From Limibacillus halophilus (lineage in GTDB: Bacteria; Pseudomonadota; Alphaproteobacteria; Kiloniellales; CECT-8803): a stretch of 64,000 nt of DNA. Positions within the stretch are counted from its first letter, which is position 1; each line of letters opens with the position of its first letter. Made by a program: the position numbers and the translations under genes. The notes beneath the pieces are model-generated. The model was given only the letters and a program-made list of their open reading frames with translations. It did not search any database and was not told the origin of the DNA. Shown piece by piece: positions 15,458 to 24,917 of this stretch. The stretch covers positions 62,001 to 126,000 of the forward strand of contig NZ_JACHXA010000010.1 in NCBI RefSeq assembly GCF_014191775.1, given 5' to 3'.

Positions 15458-16354
15458 TTACCCGCGTTTCTTGAGCTTGAGTTTCTCGCGCACGGCGTCC
15501 GGCCCGAGAAGCTTGACGTTCATGCCGTCAAGGATATGAACCGCACGCTCGACAAGCTGTGCGTTGGTCGCCAACACGCCTCGATCGAGATAAATGTTGT
15601 CCTCCAATCCAACCCGAACATTGCCACCGGCCAACATCGCCATGGCAACGTAAGGAAGTTGATTGCGGCCGATGGAAAAGGCCGAGAAAACCGCATCCCT
15701 CGGCAGGCGATTAACCAGTGCCATCAACGTCCCTGGATCGTCCGGCGCGCCGTAAGGAATACCCATGCAGAGTTGAACCATGATGGGGTCGTCGAGCACG
15801 CCGTCCTTGATCATGTCATGGACCATGACCAAGTGGCCGAAATCAAAAACCTCGAGTTCCGGCCGCACGCCCAGCTCTTGGACCCGGCGCGCCATGGCAT
15901 TCAAGGCGGCGGGCGGATTGCACATGATGTAATTGCCACCCGCGGCAAAATTCATGGATCCGCAATCCAGCGTACAGATCTCCGGCAATAGCTGCTCCAC
16001 ATGAGCCAAGCGCTCCAACGGTCCAGCGATATCGGTGCCGCTTTCATCCAGCGGCAGAGGTTGCTCGCCCTCGCCGAAAACCAAGTCGCCGCCCATGCCT
16101 GCCGTCAGATTCAACACAACATCGACGTCGCTGGAGCGGATGCGATCCACGACTTCCTTGAAGAGCTTCGGATCACGAGACCCACGCCCGGTCTCCGGAT
16201 CGCGCACATGAATGTGCACTATGGCGGCGCCCGCCTTGGCTGCCTCGATTGCACTGTCGGCGATTTCCTTGGGTGTCACAGGCACCTTGTCACTCTTGCC
16301 GACCGTATCTCCGGCGCCGGTGACCGCGCAGGTTATGAAAACTTCCCGGTTCAT
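15458..16354 (-). CDS. BKACE family 3-dehydrocarnitine cleavage enzyme
   Basis: Zinc-dependent beta-keto acid cleavage enzyme (DUF849) of 298 residues. It condenses a beta-keto acid with acetyl-CoA and releases acetoacetate; for dehydrocarnitine the other product is betainyl-CoA. Zinc histidines H47 and H49 are in IVHIHVRDP, and the later glutamate is in VGLEDNIYL. First gene of the carnitine operon. The ATG at 16354 is preceded by GAAGGGAG; 24 further codons upstream are open but lack a better site. Substrate assignment rests on the adjacent carnitine dehydrogenase and CdhR-like regulator, as in Pseudomonas cdhB, and on published BKACE work that includes dehydrocarnitine. Confidence 0.9.
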   Translation of the reverse strand: MNREVFITCAVTGAGDTVGKSDKVPVTPKEIADSAIEAAKAGAAIVHIHVRDPETGRGSRDPKLFKEVVDRIRSSDVDVVLNLTAGMGGDLVFGEGEQPLPLDESGTDIAGPLERLAHVEQLLPEICTLDCGSMNFAAGGNYIMCNPPAALNAMARRVQELGVRPELEVFDFGHLVMVHDMIKDGVLDDPIMVQLCMGIPYGAPDDPGTLMALVNRLPRDAVFSAFSIGRNQLPYVAMAMLAGGNVRVGLEDNIYLDRGVLATNAQLVERAVHILDGMNVKLLGPDAVREKLKLKKRG

Positions 16355-16438
16355 CACTTTCTCCCTTCGTAGGTCTGCCTTGCCATTTTCCTGCAGGCTT
16401 GCTGGACGAGGCGCTTGTGGCCGCAATCAAAACCTGAG

Positions 16439-17497
16439 ATGAAGAAGCTTGTGTTGCAGATTCGGACAAGATTAATGCTAAAACCGCCACATACGCATTT
16501 CTTCCGACCGCTTGCCGCCGACCAGCGCCAGCGTGTGGGCCTATTGCTGGTGCCGTCATTCTCGCACATGACACTGGCGGGAATCATGGATCCATTGCGC
16601 GCAGCCAACAGGCAGGCAGGCCGGGCGCTATACGAGACCTGTCTGATCTCCACGGATGGCAAGCCGGTAAGGAGCACAAGTGGCTTTGAAATCGCCGTCG
16701 ACGCGAGCCTTGGCGAGCGCCTGGAACTGGATCAATTGTTCGTGGTTTCAAGCTATGAGGTGGATAAGTTCTGCAAGCCAGCGGTCCTGCGTGACCTTCG
16801 TCGCGTCGCGGCCAGCGGCCTGCCTATCGGCGGCATGGAATCAGGTGTCTTCGTTCTGGCGCGCGCCGGTCTGCTAGACGGGTACCGCGCAACGGCTCAC
16901 TGGGAGGATCTGGACCATTTCGCAACCGAGTTTCCACGGGTCGCGACAGTCGGTGACCGTTATGTGGTCGACCGCAACAGAGCCTCCACAAGCGGCGCTA
17001 TTCCTACCTTGGATTTCGCAATCCATCTGCTTCGCCAACAACAGGGCTTTGCCCTGGCATTGGAAGTCGCAAGCACCTTCATCTACGAGCAGGAGTCGTC
17101 GCCGCGCGACGCGCAACGCATGCTATCGCTGGGCCGTCTGAAATGGGCCGAGCCGCATTTGGCAGCCGCCATCGACCTGATGGAGCAAAATCTGGAACAA
17201 CCATTGTCGTTGATGAAGCTGGCATCCCGCATCGGCGTCAGCGAACGGACATTGCAGCGCGATTTTCATCGGGTCATGGGGACCTCGCCTGCCCGCTTCT
17301 ACCAGTGGATCAGACTCAACGCCGCTCGCCGCCTGCTTTTGCAAACCGACCTACCCATGACGGATGTCGCCGCAGCCTGCGGATTCGAGGATCGCTCCGC
17401 ATTCTCCCGCGCCTTTCGCACAAGATTTGATAACGCGCCTTCTGTCCTGCGCGGCGAAGATCGCAAGCCGCCTAGCGGTTCGGTCCGAAGAGGCTGA
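16439..17497 (+). CDS. CdhR-like GATase1/AraC transcriptional activator of the carnitine operon
   Basis: Regulator of 352 residues: N-terminal DJ-1/PfpI-like sensor domain (about 30-205; LLLVPSFSHMTLAGIMDPLRA, GMESGVFVLARAGLL) and C-terminal AraC-type double HTH (about 235-325; ASRIGVSERTLQRDFHRVMG, MTDVAAACGFEDRSAFSRAF). This is the GlxA/GbdR/CdhR group, in which CdhR activates carnitine catabolism. It is divergent from the BKACE gene with an 84-base shared promoter region, the usual arrangement. I chose the ATG at 16439; a TTG at 16415 is upstream and an ATG at 16475 is also possible. Its end overlaps the convergent carbonic anhydrase gene by 26 bases. Confidence 0.9.
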   Translation: MKKLVLQIRTRLMLKPPHTHFFRPLAADQRQRVGLLLVPSFSHMTLAGIMDPLRAANRQAGRALYETCLISTDGKPVRSTSGFEIAVDASLGERLELDQLFVVSSYEVDKFCKPAVLRDLRRVAASGLPIGGMESGVFVLARAGLLDGYRATAHWEDLDHFATEFPRVATVGDRYVVDRNRASTSGAIPTLDFAIHLLRQQQGFALALEVASTFIYEQESSPRDAQRMLSLGRLKWAEPHLAAAIDLMEQNLEQPLSLMKLASRIGVSERTLQRDFHRVMGTSPARFYQWIRLNAARRLLLQTDLPMTDVAAACGFEDRSAFSRAFRTRFDNAPSVLRGEDRKPPSGSVRRG

Positions 17498-18071
17498 TAT
17501 CCAGGTCGCGAATCAACCCGTCCTTCAGACCATAGATCCAACCATGAATGTTCACCTTCTGCCCAGCGCGCCAGGCTGCCCTGATAACCGGCGATTCGGC
17601 TAGATTGAGCACTTGCTGGGCGACATTCAATTCACAAAGCCGGTCGCGCCGCTCTTCCTCTCCCTGACAGGAATCCAGGTCGCTTTTGTTGCTGTCGATG
17701 ATTGATTGGATCGGCGCCAACCAATGTTCCGACAAACCGGTCGCATTCCCCTCCAGGGCCGCGCGCACCCCGGAGCAGCCGTAGTGGCCACAAAGAATAA
17801 TCTCGCTGGTTTTCAAGCCGTGAATGGCGAACTGCAAGACGGAGCTGCAATTGAGGTCAACCGGGTGCACTTGGTTGGCGACATTGCGGTGAACAAAAAT
17901 CTCACCTGGGTCCATGCCCACAATCTCGTTGGCAGGTACGCGGCTGTCACTGCATCCGATCCATAGGAACCTGGGGGTTTGTTGTCGGGACAGGCGGCGA
18001 AAGAAATCCGGATCGCGCTCGATTTTGCGAGCGGCCCAAATCTTATTGTTCTCCAACAATTTTTGCAGCAT
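17472..18071 (-). CDS. Beta-class carbonic anhydrase
   Basis: Cytoplasmic zinc enzyme for reversible CO2 hydration, 199 residues, the usual length for the Can type. Zinc ligands are C40 and D42 (WIGCSDSRVPAN), H96 and C99 (CGHYGCSG); the Asp-Arg dyad D42/R44 is intact, and the FVHRNVAN signature follows. Monocistronic, convergent with the regulator gene at its 3' end. It has no evident functional link to the carnitine cluster. The call could only be wrong in subtype. Confidence 0.95.
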   Translation of the reverse strand: MLQKLLENNKIWAARKIERDPDFFRRLSRQQTPRFLWIGCSDSRVPANEIVGMDPGEIFVHRNVANQVHPVDLNCSSVLQFAIHGLKTSEIILCGHYGCSGVRAALEGNATGLSEHWLAPIQSIIDSNKSDLDSCQGEEERRDRLCELNVAQQVLNLAESPVIRAAWRAGQKVNIHGWIYGLKDGLIRDLDISLFGPNR

Positions 18072-18180
18072 GACAAAGCACCTCCTGTCGTAGTCTATAG
18101 CAGGTTTCTACCGGATTCTCCCGCCGGTGCACGTAAAATTATGACGCAGTACGATCCGATCTGCGGTAATCGCCTAGAAT

Positions 18181-18199
18181 TAAAGTTTTTTTTACTTTA
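18181..18199. repeat. AT-rich inverted repeat TAAAGT-N7-ACTTTA
   Basis: A perfect 6-base inverted repeat around seven thymines, in the 190-base divergent intergenic region between carbonic anhydrase and the small membrane protein. It could be an operator or a weak hairpin; nothing identifies its binding protein. Confidence 0.4.
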
Positions 18200-18261
18200 G
18201 TCGGCAAAGATCAACAGGTCGCACCAAGGCGGCAACAGCGAACATACGGAGCATCAAGCGA

Positions 18262-18489
18262 ATGCCGCAGGCATTACAGAAGAAAGAATCCTTTGCCGGG
18301 TCCCACCCCTATGCCTGCCTGTTGGCAGCTTGTTTGACGGCGGGGACCATTCTGCTGCTACTCCTAAAAGGGTATTGGTATGCCTTAATCGGCACGCCCG
18401 TCGCCATCCTGATCGGACTTGTTGCTTATGGTAGCCTGCGTGTCACGGCTGTCATCAAGGACGAAGACTGGATGGGCGGAGAACACTGA
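18262..18489 (+). CDS. Small two-helix membrane protein, unknown function
   Basis: 75 residues with two hydrophobic helices (about 18-35, ACLLAACLTAGTILLLLL, and 41-58, LIGTPVAILIGLVAYGS) joined by a short turn, with a charged C-terminal tail (VIKDEDWMGGEH). The ATG follows a GGAGCATCAAGCGA leader with a recognisable ribosome site. Codon choice is like the neighbours, so it looks like a real gene. Not recognised as a named family. Confidence 0.65.
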   Translation: MPQALQKKESFAGSHPYACLLAACLTAGTILLLLLKGYWYALIGTPVAILIGLVAYGSLRVTAVIKDEDWMGGEH

Positions 18490-18552
18490 CGCGTTCTGCC
18501 CGCCTGATCAAAGTGCAAGCAATCATTGTACCATCTGGCGAGGAACCGGAAC

Positions 18553-19968
18553 CTACTCGCGCCCATAGACATCATCGAATCGAACGATGTCGTCTTCACC
18601 CAGATAGCTGCCACTTTGAACTTCGATCAACTCCAGGTCGCCCTTTCCCGGATTCTCCAGCCGGTGTTTCGCACCGCGTGGAATATAGGTCGATTGGTTC
18701 TCCTCCAGGATAATCTCTCGATCCTCGCAGGTCACCTTGGCGCAGCCCCGCACAACGATCCAGTGCTCGGCCCTGTGATGGTGCAACTGCATCGAGGTTC
18801 CCTGCCCTGGCTTGATGACAATGCTCTTAACCTGAAATCGCTCTCCGGAATCCAGAGCATCAAAACTACCCCAAGGGCGATAGACCCGCCGATGAACCTG
18901 ATGCCGCGTGCTGCCCTCGGCATCCAGTCTGGCCACGACCTTGCGAATTTCCTGCGCCCGCCCACGGTCGGCGACCAGAATTGAATCATCTGATTCGACG
19001 ACTATCAGGTTCTCGACGCCGAAGACTGCCAGCAGGCTTTTCTCCGACCAAACCAGGGAATTTTTGCTTTCCAACGCAATCACGTCGCCCCGCCCGGCAT
19101 TCCCGTCCGCATCCTTGTCCAGCAATTGCCAGAGTGCATCCCACGAACCTATGTCGGTCCAGCCCGCATCAAGTTCGACCACCGCTCCCTTGCCTGTTTG
19201 TTCCATCACTAGGACATCGAAGGAGCCGGCAGGACAGGCCGTGAAAGGCTCGGAGGCCAGCCGCAAAAAATCGAGGTCGCGCTCGGCGCCGTCCAAAGCA
19301 AGTCGGCAGGCGGCCAGTATCTCGGGCGCCAGGTGCTCGAGTTCTGAAAGTAAGACCGAAGCCTTGAAAACGAACAGACCGCTGTTCCACAGAAACCCGC
19401 CTTGGGACAGCATGACGGCAGCCCGGTCCGCGTTCGGCTTTTCCACAAAATGGGCGATGCGATGACCTGGGCTCCCATTAATCTGCTCACCGGGCTTGAT
19501 GTAACCATAGCCGGTTTCAGGGCGATCAGGAGTTACCCCGAAAGTAACAACAAAGCCGTCTTCCGCCAGGCTAACCGCCTGGCCGGTTACCACTTCAAAG
19601 GCCTGCGAATTCATCACCACATGATCGGCCGGTGAAATGACCACAATCGGGTCGGCGCCATCCTTTGTAGCCGCCAAGGCAGCCAGGGTGATCGCCGGCG
19701 CAGTGTTTCGACCAACCGGTTCCAGAATTATCTCTGCAGACCCCGCCGGCAGCGTCCGAAGCTGCTCGGCAACGATGAAGCGATGCACCTCATTGCAAAT
19801 CACAAGCGGTGGTGTAGACGCGACCGCAAACAAACGCTCCGCGGTTTGCTGCAACAGGGTTTGCCCGGACGTCAGCGAAAGGAACTGCTTTGGGTAGGCC
19901 TGACGCGACTGCGGCCACAAGCGCGTACCCGCACCGCCGCTCAGAATGACCGGAAAGATCGGTGACAT
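18553..19968 (-). CDS. manC: Bifunctional mannose-1-phosphate guanylyltransferase / mannose-6-phosphate isomerase
   Basis: Type II PMI-GMP enzyme of 471 residues making GDP-mannose for surface polysaccharide. Nucleotidyltransferase domain first (FPVILSGGAGTRLWPQSR with the pyrophosphorylase signature; FVEKPNADRA), then the cupin isomerase domain from about residue 340 (RPWGSFDALDSGERFQVKSI, QLHHHRAEHWIVVRGCA, STYIPRGAKHRLENPG). The ATG at 19968 overlaps the stop of gmd as TAATG, so translation is coupled; the ORF is open 28 codons further upstream but that would lie inside gmd. The next step after gmd (fucose synthase or a 4-reductase) is not in the window. Confidence 0.94.
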   Translation of the reverse strand: MSPIFPVILSGGAGTRLWPQSRQAYPKQFLSLTSGQTLLQQTAERLFAVASTPPLVICNEVHRFIVAEQLRTLPAGSAEIILEPVGRNTAPAITLAALAATKDGADPIVVISPADHVVMNSQAFEVVTGQAVSLAEDGFVVTFGVTPDRPETGYGYIKPGEQINGSPGHRIAHFVEKPNADRAAVMLSQGGFLWNSGLFVFKASVLLSELEHLAPEILAACRLALDGAERDLDFLRLASEPFTACPAGSFDVLVMEQTGKGAVVELDAGWTDIGSWDALWQLLDKDADGNAGRGDVIALESKNSLVWSEKSLLAVFGVENLIVVESDDSILVADRGRAQEIRKVVARLDAEGSTRHQVHRRVYRPWGSFDALDSGERFQVKSIVIKPGQGTSMQLHHHRAEHWIVVRGCAKVTCEDREIILEENQSTYIPRGAKHRLENPGKGDLELIEVQSGSYLGEDDIVRFDDVYGRE

Positions 19969-21002
19969 TACTGTGTGCGCCCCTGGCAGCGCTCCAGATC
20001 GCGAGTCACCATCATTCGGGCCAATTCCTCTAACGGCGTTTTGGCCTCCCACCCAAGAACCCGCTTGGCCTTTGAAGGATCGCCGATCAAGAGATCGACC
20101 TCCGCCGGGCGGTAAAACTTCTCGGCCACGCGCACGACACGATTGCCCGTGGCGGTGTCGATACCGACTTCCTGCAATCCGCTACCGCGAAACTCCAGGG
20201 ACATTCCTAACGCCTCGCTCGCCAGACGTACGAAATTGCGGACCGTCTCCGAACGCCCGGTCGCCAACACAAAGCTGTCCGGCTCGGCGGCAGTGAGCAT
20301 CAGGCGCATCCCCTCGACAAACTCTCCCGCAAAGCCCCAATCGCGTTTCGCATCAAGGTTGCCCAACTCCAGGCATTCCTGCTGGCCCAGCCGAATACGT
20401 GCCAAGCCTTGCGTGATTTTGCGCGTGACGAACTCTTCGCCGCGCAATGGCGACTCGTGGTTGAAAAGGATACCGCTTGCCGCAAACAAGCCGTAGGACT
20501 CGCGATAGTTGACCGTGGCCCAATGGGCAAAAAGCTTAGATACCGCATAAGGGCTGCGGGGATGGAATGGCGTCGTTTCACTTTGAGGAACTTCCTGCAC
20601 CTTGCCAAACAGTTCCGAGGATGAAGCCTGATAAAAGCGGATACCCGGATTGACGCTGCGAATCGCCTCCAGCAAATGAAGTGCGCCCAAGGCGTTGATC
20701 TGCGCCGTCGTAATGGGTTGGTCGAAGGAAACCGCCACAAAGCTCTGGGCGGCAAGGTTATAGACCTCATCGGGTTCGCTGCGCTCGATCAAACGGATGC
20801 TGGACCCGGGGTCGGTAACATCGTGCTCGACAAGGCTGAGATTCGGATGGCAGTCGATCCCAAGTTCCTTCAAACGCCAGAAATTCGTGGAACTGGTGCG
20901 CCGGTGCGTGCCGAAAACCTTGTACCCACAGCCCAGAAGGTGTGCGGCCAGATAGGCTCCATCCTGGCCCGTGATCCCGGTAATCAGCGCAGTTCCTCGC
21001 AC
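19968..21002 (-). CDS. gmd: GDP-mannose 4,6-dehydratase
   Basis: Short-chain-type sugar nucleotide dehydratase of 344 residues producing GDP-4-keto-6-deoxymannose. NADP loop [12 protein letters not shown], catalytic segments [12 protein letters not shown] and [12 protein letters not shown] (Tyr-x-x-x-Lys), family segments [17 protein letters not shown] and [12 protein letters not shown]. First gene of a two-gene operon with manC. GDP-linked 6-deoxy sugars go into O-antigen or capsule; the GtrII-like protein at 46 kb is another hint of surface glycan decoration but is not linked to it. Confidence 0.95.
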   Translation of the reverse strand: MRGTALITGITGQDGAYLAAHLLGCGYKVFGTHRRTSSTNFWRLKELGIDCHPNLSLVEHDVTDPGSSIRLIERSEPDEVYNLAAQSFVAVSFDQPITTAQINALGALHLLEAIRSVNPGIRFYQASSSELFGKVQEVPQSETTPFHPRSPYAVSKLFAHWATVNYRESYGLFAASGILFNHESPLRGEEFVTRKITQGLARIRLGQQECLELGNLDAKRDWGFAGEFVEGMRLMLTAAEPDSFVLATGRSETVRNFVRLASEALGMSLEFRGSGLQEVGIDTATGNRVVRVAEKFYRPAEVDLLIGDPSKAKRVLGWEAKTPLEELARMMVTRDLERCQGRTQ

Positions 21003-21243
21003 GAAGCTTCCTTCCCTCGCCGCCTTATTCCGGTCAGCGCCGTACCTGCTGCACTGCTCGACTTGACGCTCCCAACCCTTCTATTCTTGTGCCAAAGAAG
21101 CGCTTTCAAGGCAAACGCCTAATGGGTTTGGTGAGACGAGCAACAGCATTCCCGCTTTCAATTCGCGCATAAAACACTAAATTCTGCCGCAAACAAAAAC
21201 GAACACCCGATGTTTTTCTCTAGTTAGCAGGAGTGACCCTTCT

Positions 21244-23415
21244 ATGGTCGAACGCCTCCCCGTCGGCGATTTACAGGTCGACAACGAACTCTACCACTTC
21301 ATCAACCAGGAAGCTCTTCCGGGCACAGGCGTGGAACAAGCCGCCTTCTGGAGCGCGCTGGATGGGATTGTCCATGATCTCGCGCCTCGCAATCGTGAAC
21401 TTTTGAACAAGCGTGACAGCTTGCAAGCCGCCATCGACCAATGGCACCGGGAGCGCAAAGGCCAGCCCCACGATGCCGAGGCCTACAAGGCTTTTCTCTC
21501 GGAAATCGGCTACCTGCTGCCTGAAGGCGATAACTTCTCGGTAGAGACCGACAACGTGGATGATGAGATTGCCAAGATTGCCGGGCCGCAGCTCGTCGTA
21601 CCGGTGATGAACGCCCGCTACGCACTCAATGCGGCCAACGCCCGCTGGGGCAGTCTCTACGATGCGCTATACGGCACGGACGCTATCCCCGACACTGATG
21701 GCGCGGTGCGCGGCAGCGCGTTCAATCCGAAGCGCGGCCAAAAGGTTATTGCATTCGCGCGTGATTTCTTGGACCATCGCATGCCGCTGGCCAACGGATC
21801 GCACAAAGACGCCACTGCTTACCGCATCACTGACGGCAAGCTGACAGTCAGTCTTGCCGGAGGCGCCAGCAGCGGCCTCAAGGACCCGAACCAGTTCGCC
21901 GGATTCCGCGGCGAGGCCGACGCACCGACCGCTATCTTGCTGGTTAATCACGGTCTGCACGTGGAAATGGTTATCGACCGCTCGCATTTTATCGGCAAGA
22001 CCGACCCGGCGGGCGTTGCGGACCTGATCATGGAATCGGCCCTCACCACGATCATGGACTGCGAGGATTCGATCGCAGCCGTCGATGCGGCGGACAAGGT
22101 GGCGGTTTACCGCAACTGGCTAGGGCTGATGAAGGGCGACCTGACGGAAACCCTGGAGAAGAACGGCAAGACCATCGAGCGGCGCCTGAACGAAGACCGG
22201 CTGTACAAGTCCGCTAGCGGCGGCGAACTGCGGCTGCCTGGCCGAAGCCTGATGCTGGTTCGCAACGTGGGGCATCTGATGACCATCGGCGCTATATTTG
22301 ACAAGGACGGCAATGAGATCCCGGAAGGCATCCTGGACAGCATGATGACGTCTCTAATCGCCTTGCATGATATCAGAGAGCGTCGCGCCAACAGCCGCGC
22401 CGGTTCGGTTTACATCGTAAAGCCGAAGATGCACGGCCCCGAGGAAGTCGCCTTCGCCAACGAACTGTTCGGACGCGTCGAACAGGCGCTCGGCATGGCG
22501 CCGTCGACATTAAAGATGGGCATCATGGACGAGGAACGGCGCACAACCGTCAACCTCAAGGAGTGCATCCGCGCCGCGAAAACCCGCGTCGTCTTCATCA
22601 ATACCGGGTTCCTCGACCGGACGGGCGACGAAATCCACACGTCGATGGAAGCCGGTCCCGTCATCCGAAAGGGCGACATGAAATCAGCGGCCTGGATTTC
22701 GGCCTATGAGGACTGGAATGTGGATATCGGTCTGGCCTGCGGCCTGCAGGGCCGCGCACAGATCGGCAAGGGCATGTGGGCCATGCCGGATCGTATGGCT
22801 GACATGCTGGTTCAGAAGATCGGCCACCCGAAAGCCGGCGCCAACACCGCCTGGGTCCCGTCGCCCACGGCGGCCACGCTCCATGCGCTCCATTACCACG
22901 AGGTTTCCGTTGCCGAACGCCAGGAGAAGCTGAAATCACGTCAACGGGCCAAACTGGCCGACATCCTCACCATCCCCCTGGCCGACCGCCCAAACTGGTC
23001 GAGCGAAGAGATACAACAGGAGTTGGACAACAACGCCCAGGGAATCCTGGGGTACGTGGTGCGTTGGGTCGATGCCGGCGTTGGCTGTTCGAAGGTTCCC
23101 GACATCAACAATGTGGGCCTGATGGAGGACCGTGCGACGCTACGAATTTCCAGCCAGCACATCGCCAACTGGCTGCACCACGGAATCTGCAGCGAGGATC
23201 AGGTGATGGAAACCCTACGGCGCATGGCTGCCGTCGTCGACAGTCAGAACGCGGGCGACCCGAGCTACCGGCCGATGGCCAAGGACTTCGCCGGCAGCGT
23301 CGCCTTTCAGGCAGCCTGTGATCTCGTCTTCAAGGGAACGGCGCAGCCAAACGGCTACACCGAGCCGGTGCTTCATCGTCGCCGGATCGAAGCGAAGCGG
23401 AAATTCGCCAGCTAA
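21244..23415 (+). CDS. glcB: Malate synthase G
   Basis: Condenses glyoxylate with acetyl-CoA to malate. 723 residues, the standard length of isoform G as against about 530 for isoform A. Recognisable blocks are [55 protein letters not shown], the acetyl-CoA region GMWAMPDRM and the C-terminal plug with [20 protein letters not shown]. The ATG follows GCAGGAGTG. Monocistronic; 12 bases from the convergent racemase-family gene. It would assimilate glyoxylate formed from glycine or purine breakdown, which fits a glycine-yielding betaine pathway, though no direct link is visible. Confidence 0.96.
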   Translation: MVERLPVGDLQVDNELYHFINQEALPGTGVEQAAFWSALDGIVHDLAPRNRELLNKRDSLQAAIDQWHRERKGQPHDAEAYKAFLSEIGYLLPEGDNFSVETDNVDDEIAKIAGPQLVVPVMNARYALNAANARWGSLYDALYGTDAIPDTDGAVRGSAFNPKRGQKVIAFARDFLDHRMPLANGSHKDATAYRITDGKLTVSLAGGASSGLKDPNQFAGFRGEADAPTAILLVNHGLHVEMVIDRSHFIGKTDPAGVADLIMESALTTIMDCEDSIAAVDAADKVAVYRNWLGLMKGDLTETLEKNGKTIERRLNEDRLYKSASGGELRLPGRSLMLVRNVGHLMTIGAIFDKDGNEIPEGILDSMMTSLIALHDIRERRANSRAGSVYIVKPKMHGPEEVAFANELFGRVEQALGMAPSTLKMGIMDEERRTTVNLKECIRAAKTRVVFINTGFLDRTGDEIHTSMEAGPVIRKGDMKSAAWISAYEDWNVDIGLACGLQGRAQIGKGMWAMPDRMADMLVQKIGHPKAGANTAWVPSPTAATLHALHYHEVSVAERQEKLKSRQRAKLADILTIPLADRPNWSSEEIQQELDNNAQGILGYVVRWVDAGVGCSKVPDINNVGLMEDRATLRISSQHIANWLHHGICSEDQVMETLRRMAAVVDSQNAGDPSYRPMAKDFAGSVAFQAACDLVFKGTAQPNGYTEPVLHRRRIEAKRKFAS

Positions 23416-23427
23416 GGGAAGCGGAAG

Positions 23428-24201
23428 TTACTGGGCGGCGATTCCCTGTTTTGACGGGGTTTCGCCGCCGCGGTCACTCCTTTCGGCGAATACCCGCTCG
23501 AACAAGCTGCCAAACCCGGGCTGCACCTGGCCCACGCCCATCAGGCGCAGGCATTCGGCGAAACTCGCCTGATTGGAGGAGATGACCGGCTTCCCCAGAT
23601 CCGCCTCCAGTTTCGCAAGGTTCTCGATCGTGCGAAATCCGGTACAGGAGATGAAAACCGCCTCAGCGCGATCATTGTCGACCGCCCTGGCACGGCGATA
23701 GGAAACTTCCGGTGCGCATTCCTGAATGTCGGCCGTCTGGACCAAGCCACCCCCCTGCCAAGCCGTGACTTCGATCCCGTTATCCTCGAGCCAGCGTTTC
23801 TCGATCTCGGTCACTTCGTCCGTATAGGGCGTAGCCAAGGCAACCCTGCTAATCCCCAAAAGACGCAGCGCCCTGAGCACTGCGGTCGAGGTGGTCGTCG
23901 ATGGTAGACCACTGGCGTTTTCGATGATGTCTATCAGGCGGGCGTCATAACCCACGCCGCCGACGAAACTGCCGGAGGTGCAGCCAAAGCACATCACGTC
24001 CAGTCGGCACTGGGTAAGTTGCTCCGCCGAACGGGCGGCGTCGGTCTCCATTCCCAAAAGCGCCTCGGGTGAAACTTCCTTGAGGTAAACGCGGTTGGCA
24101 TGAACCGAGACGCCCTCCGGCGCCAGTCTCGCGAACTCTGGCTCCATGACCGTGTTACCGGTCGGCACCATCAAGCCGATCCGTCCACGCCAACCGTACA
24201 T
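23428..24201 (-). CDS. Maleate isomerase / arylmalonate decarboxylase-like Asp/Glu racemase superfamily enzyme
   Basis: Cofactor-free enzyme of 257 residues using a cysteine pair: C74 in CFGCTSGSF and C186 in FISCTGFRT, with the N-terminal substrate loop VPTGNTVMEPEF. That layout is typical of maleate cis-trans isomerase and its relatives. Last gene of the LIV-type transport operon, 29 bases after the CMD-family gene. This suggests that the imported compound is a carboxylic acid processed here, but the family also has racemases and decarboxylases, so the reaction stays open. Confidence 0.82.
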   Translation of the reverse strand: MYGWRGRIGLMVPTGNTVMEPEFARLAPEGVSVHANRVYLKEVSPEALLGMETDAARSAEQLTQCRLDVMCFGCTSGSFVGGVGYDARLIDIIENASGLPSTTTSTAVLRALRLLGISRVALATPYTDEVTEIEKRWLEDNGIEVTAWQGGGLVQTADIQECAPEVSYRRARAVDNDRAEAVFISCTGFRTIENLAKLEADLGKPVISSNQASFAECLRLMGVGQVQPGFGSLFERVFAERSDRGGETPSKQGIAAQ

Positions 24202-24230
24202 TGCTGCCTCCTGGCCGGGCTTTCCGGCGC

Positions 24231-24824
24231 TTACTCCGCCGCGTCGTGCTGCGGCAGGGCTTCCGTCGAGGAACCATGCGACAGGTAATCCTCGATTACA
24301 CCTTCTTCCATGCCGATCTGCAGCGCGTCGTTCACCCGGTTAAAGAAGCCGCAGAGCGCGGTCCTCACCGTCAATTCGACGATCTGCTCTTCGGTGAAAT
24401 GCTTCTTCATCTCATCGAAGATCACATCGCGCATGTACTGGGGCTTTTCGGTCACCTGAACCGCAAAGTCACGTACCAGACGATCGACGTCATTCAACCC
24501 GGGGCAGTCCGGCTCCAAGATGTTCGCGACCGTCTCAGCGCCCAGACCCTGCTCGACAAGCCGGGGGGCATGGTGGGCCACGCAGTAGGTGCACTCGTTG
24601 ATTTTGGAGACCACCACCAGCGCAATCTCCAGGTATCGCTTGTCGAGGATCTGCTCATCCTTAAGGTCGAGCAGCAGACCCTGAATGTGCTTGAGGACCG
24701 GAGCCCGGTGCGCAAACACCTTCACTTGATTGAGGAAGGGGCCATACTCCTCCGAGAAGCGCTTGTAGATTCCGCGAACGTCCTCGGGAACCTCATGAAT
24801 TTCAATATCGCGTACCCTCGCCAT
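24231..24824 (-). CDS. Carboxymuconolactone decarboxylase / AhpD-like protein
   Basis: All-helical protein of 197 residues with the redox motif C78-x-x-C81 followed by histidines 84-85 (ECTYCVAHHAPRL), as in AhpD alkylhydroperoxidases. A second half (VELTVRTALCGFFNRVNDAL) completes the fold. Between the binding-protein gene (93 bases upstream) and the maleate-isomerase-like gene. True CMD enzymes of protocatechuate breakdown lack the CxxC pair, so an AhpD-like redox role is more likely. Confidence 0.8.
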   Translation of the reverse strand: MARVRDIEIHEVPEDVRGIYKRFSEEYGPFLNQVKVFAHRAPVLKHIQGLLLDLKDEQILDKRYLEIALVVVSKINECTYCVAHHAPRLVEQGLGAETVANILEPDCPGLNDVDRLVRDFAVQVTEKPQYMRDVIFDEMKKHFTEEQIVELTVRTALCGFFNRVNDALQIGMEEGVIEDYLSHGSSTEALPQHDAAE

Positions 24825-24917
24825 GATCTCAACTCTCCTTGATGCAAACCTTCATATTACTATGGCGACGGCGGCGGCGGCGAACAAGTCACCGCCCCCA
24901 ACCCGATCGCCGATATC

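Noticed and set aside
24860-24885. GGCGGCGGCGG run between the AhpD-like and binding-protein genes
   Set aside because: Short imperfect triplet run in a GC-rich genome; no sign of function.
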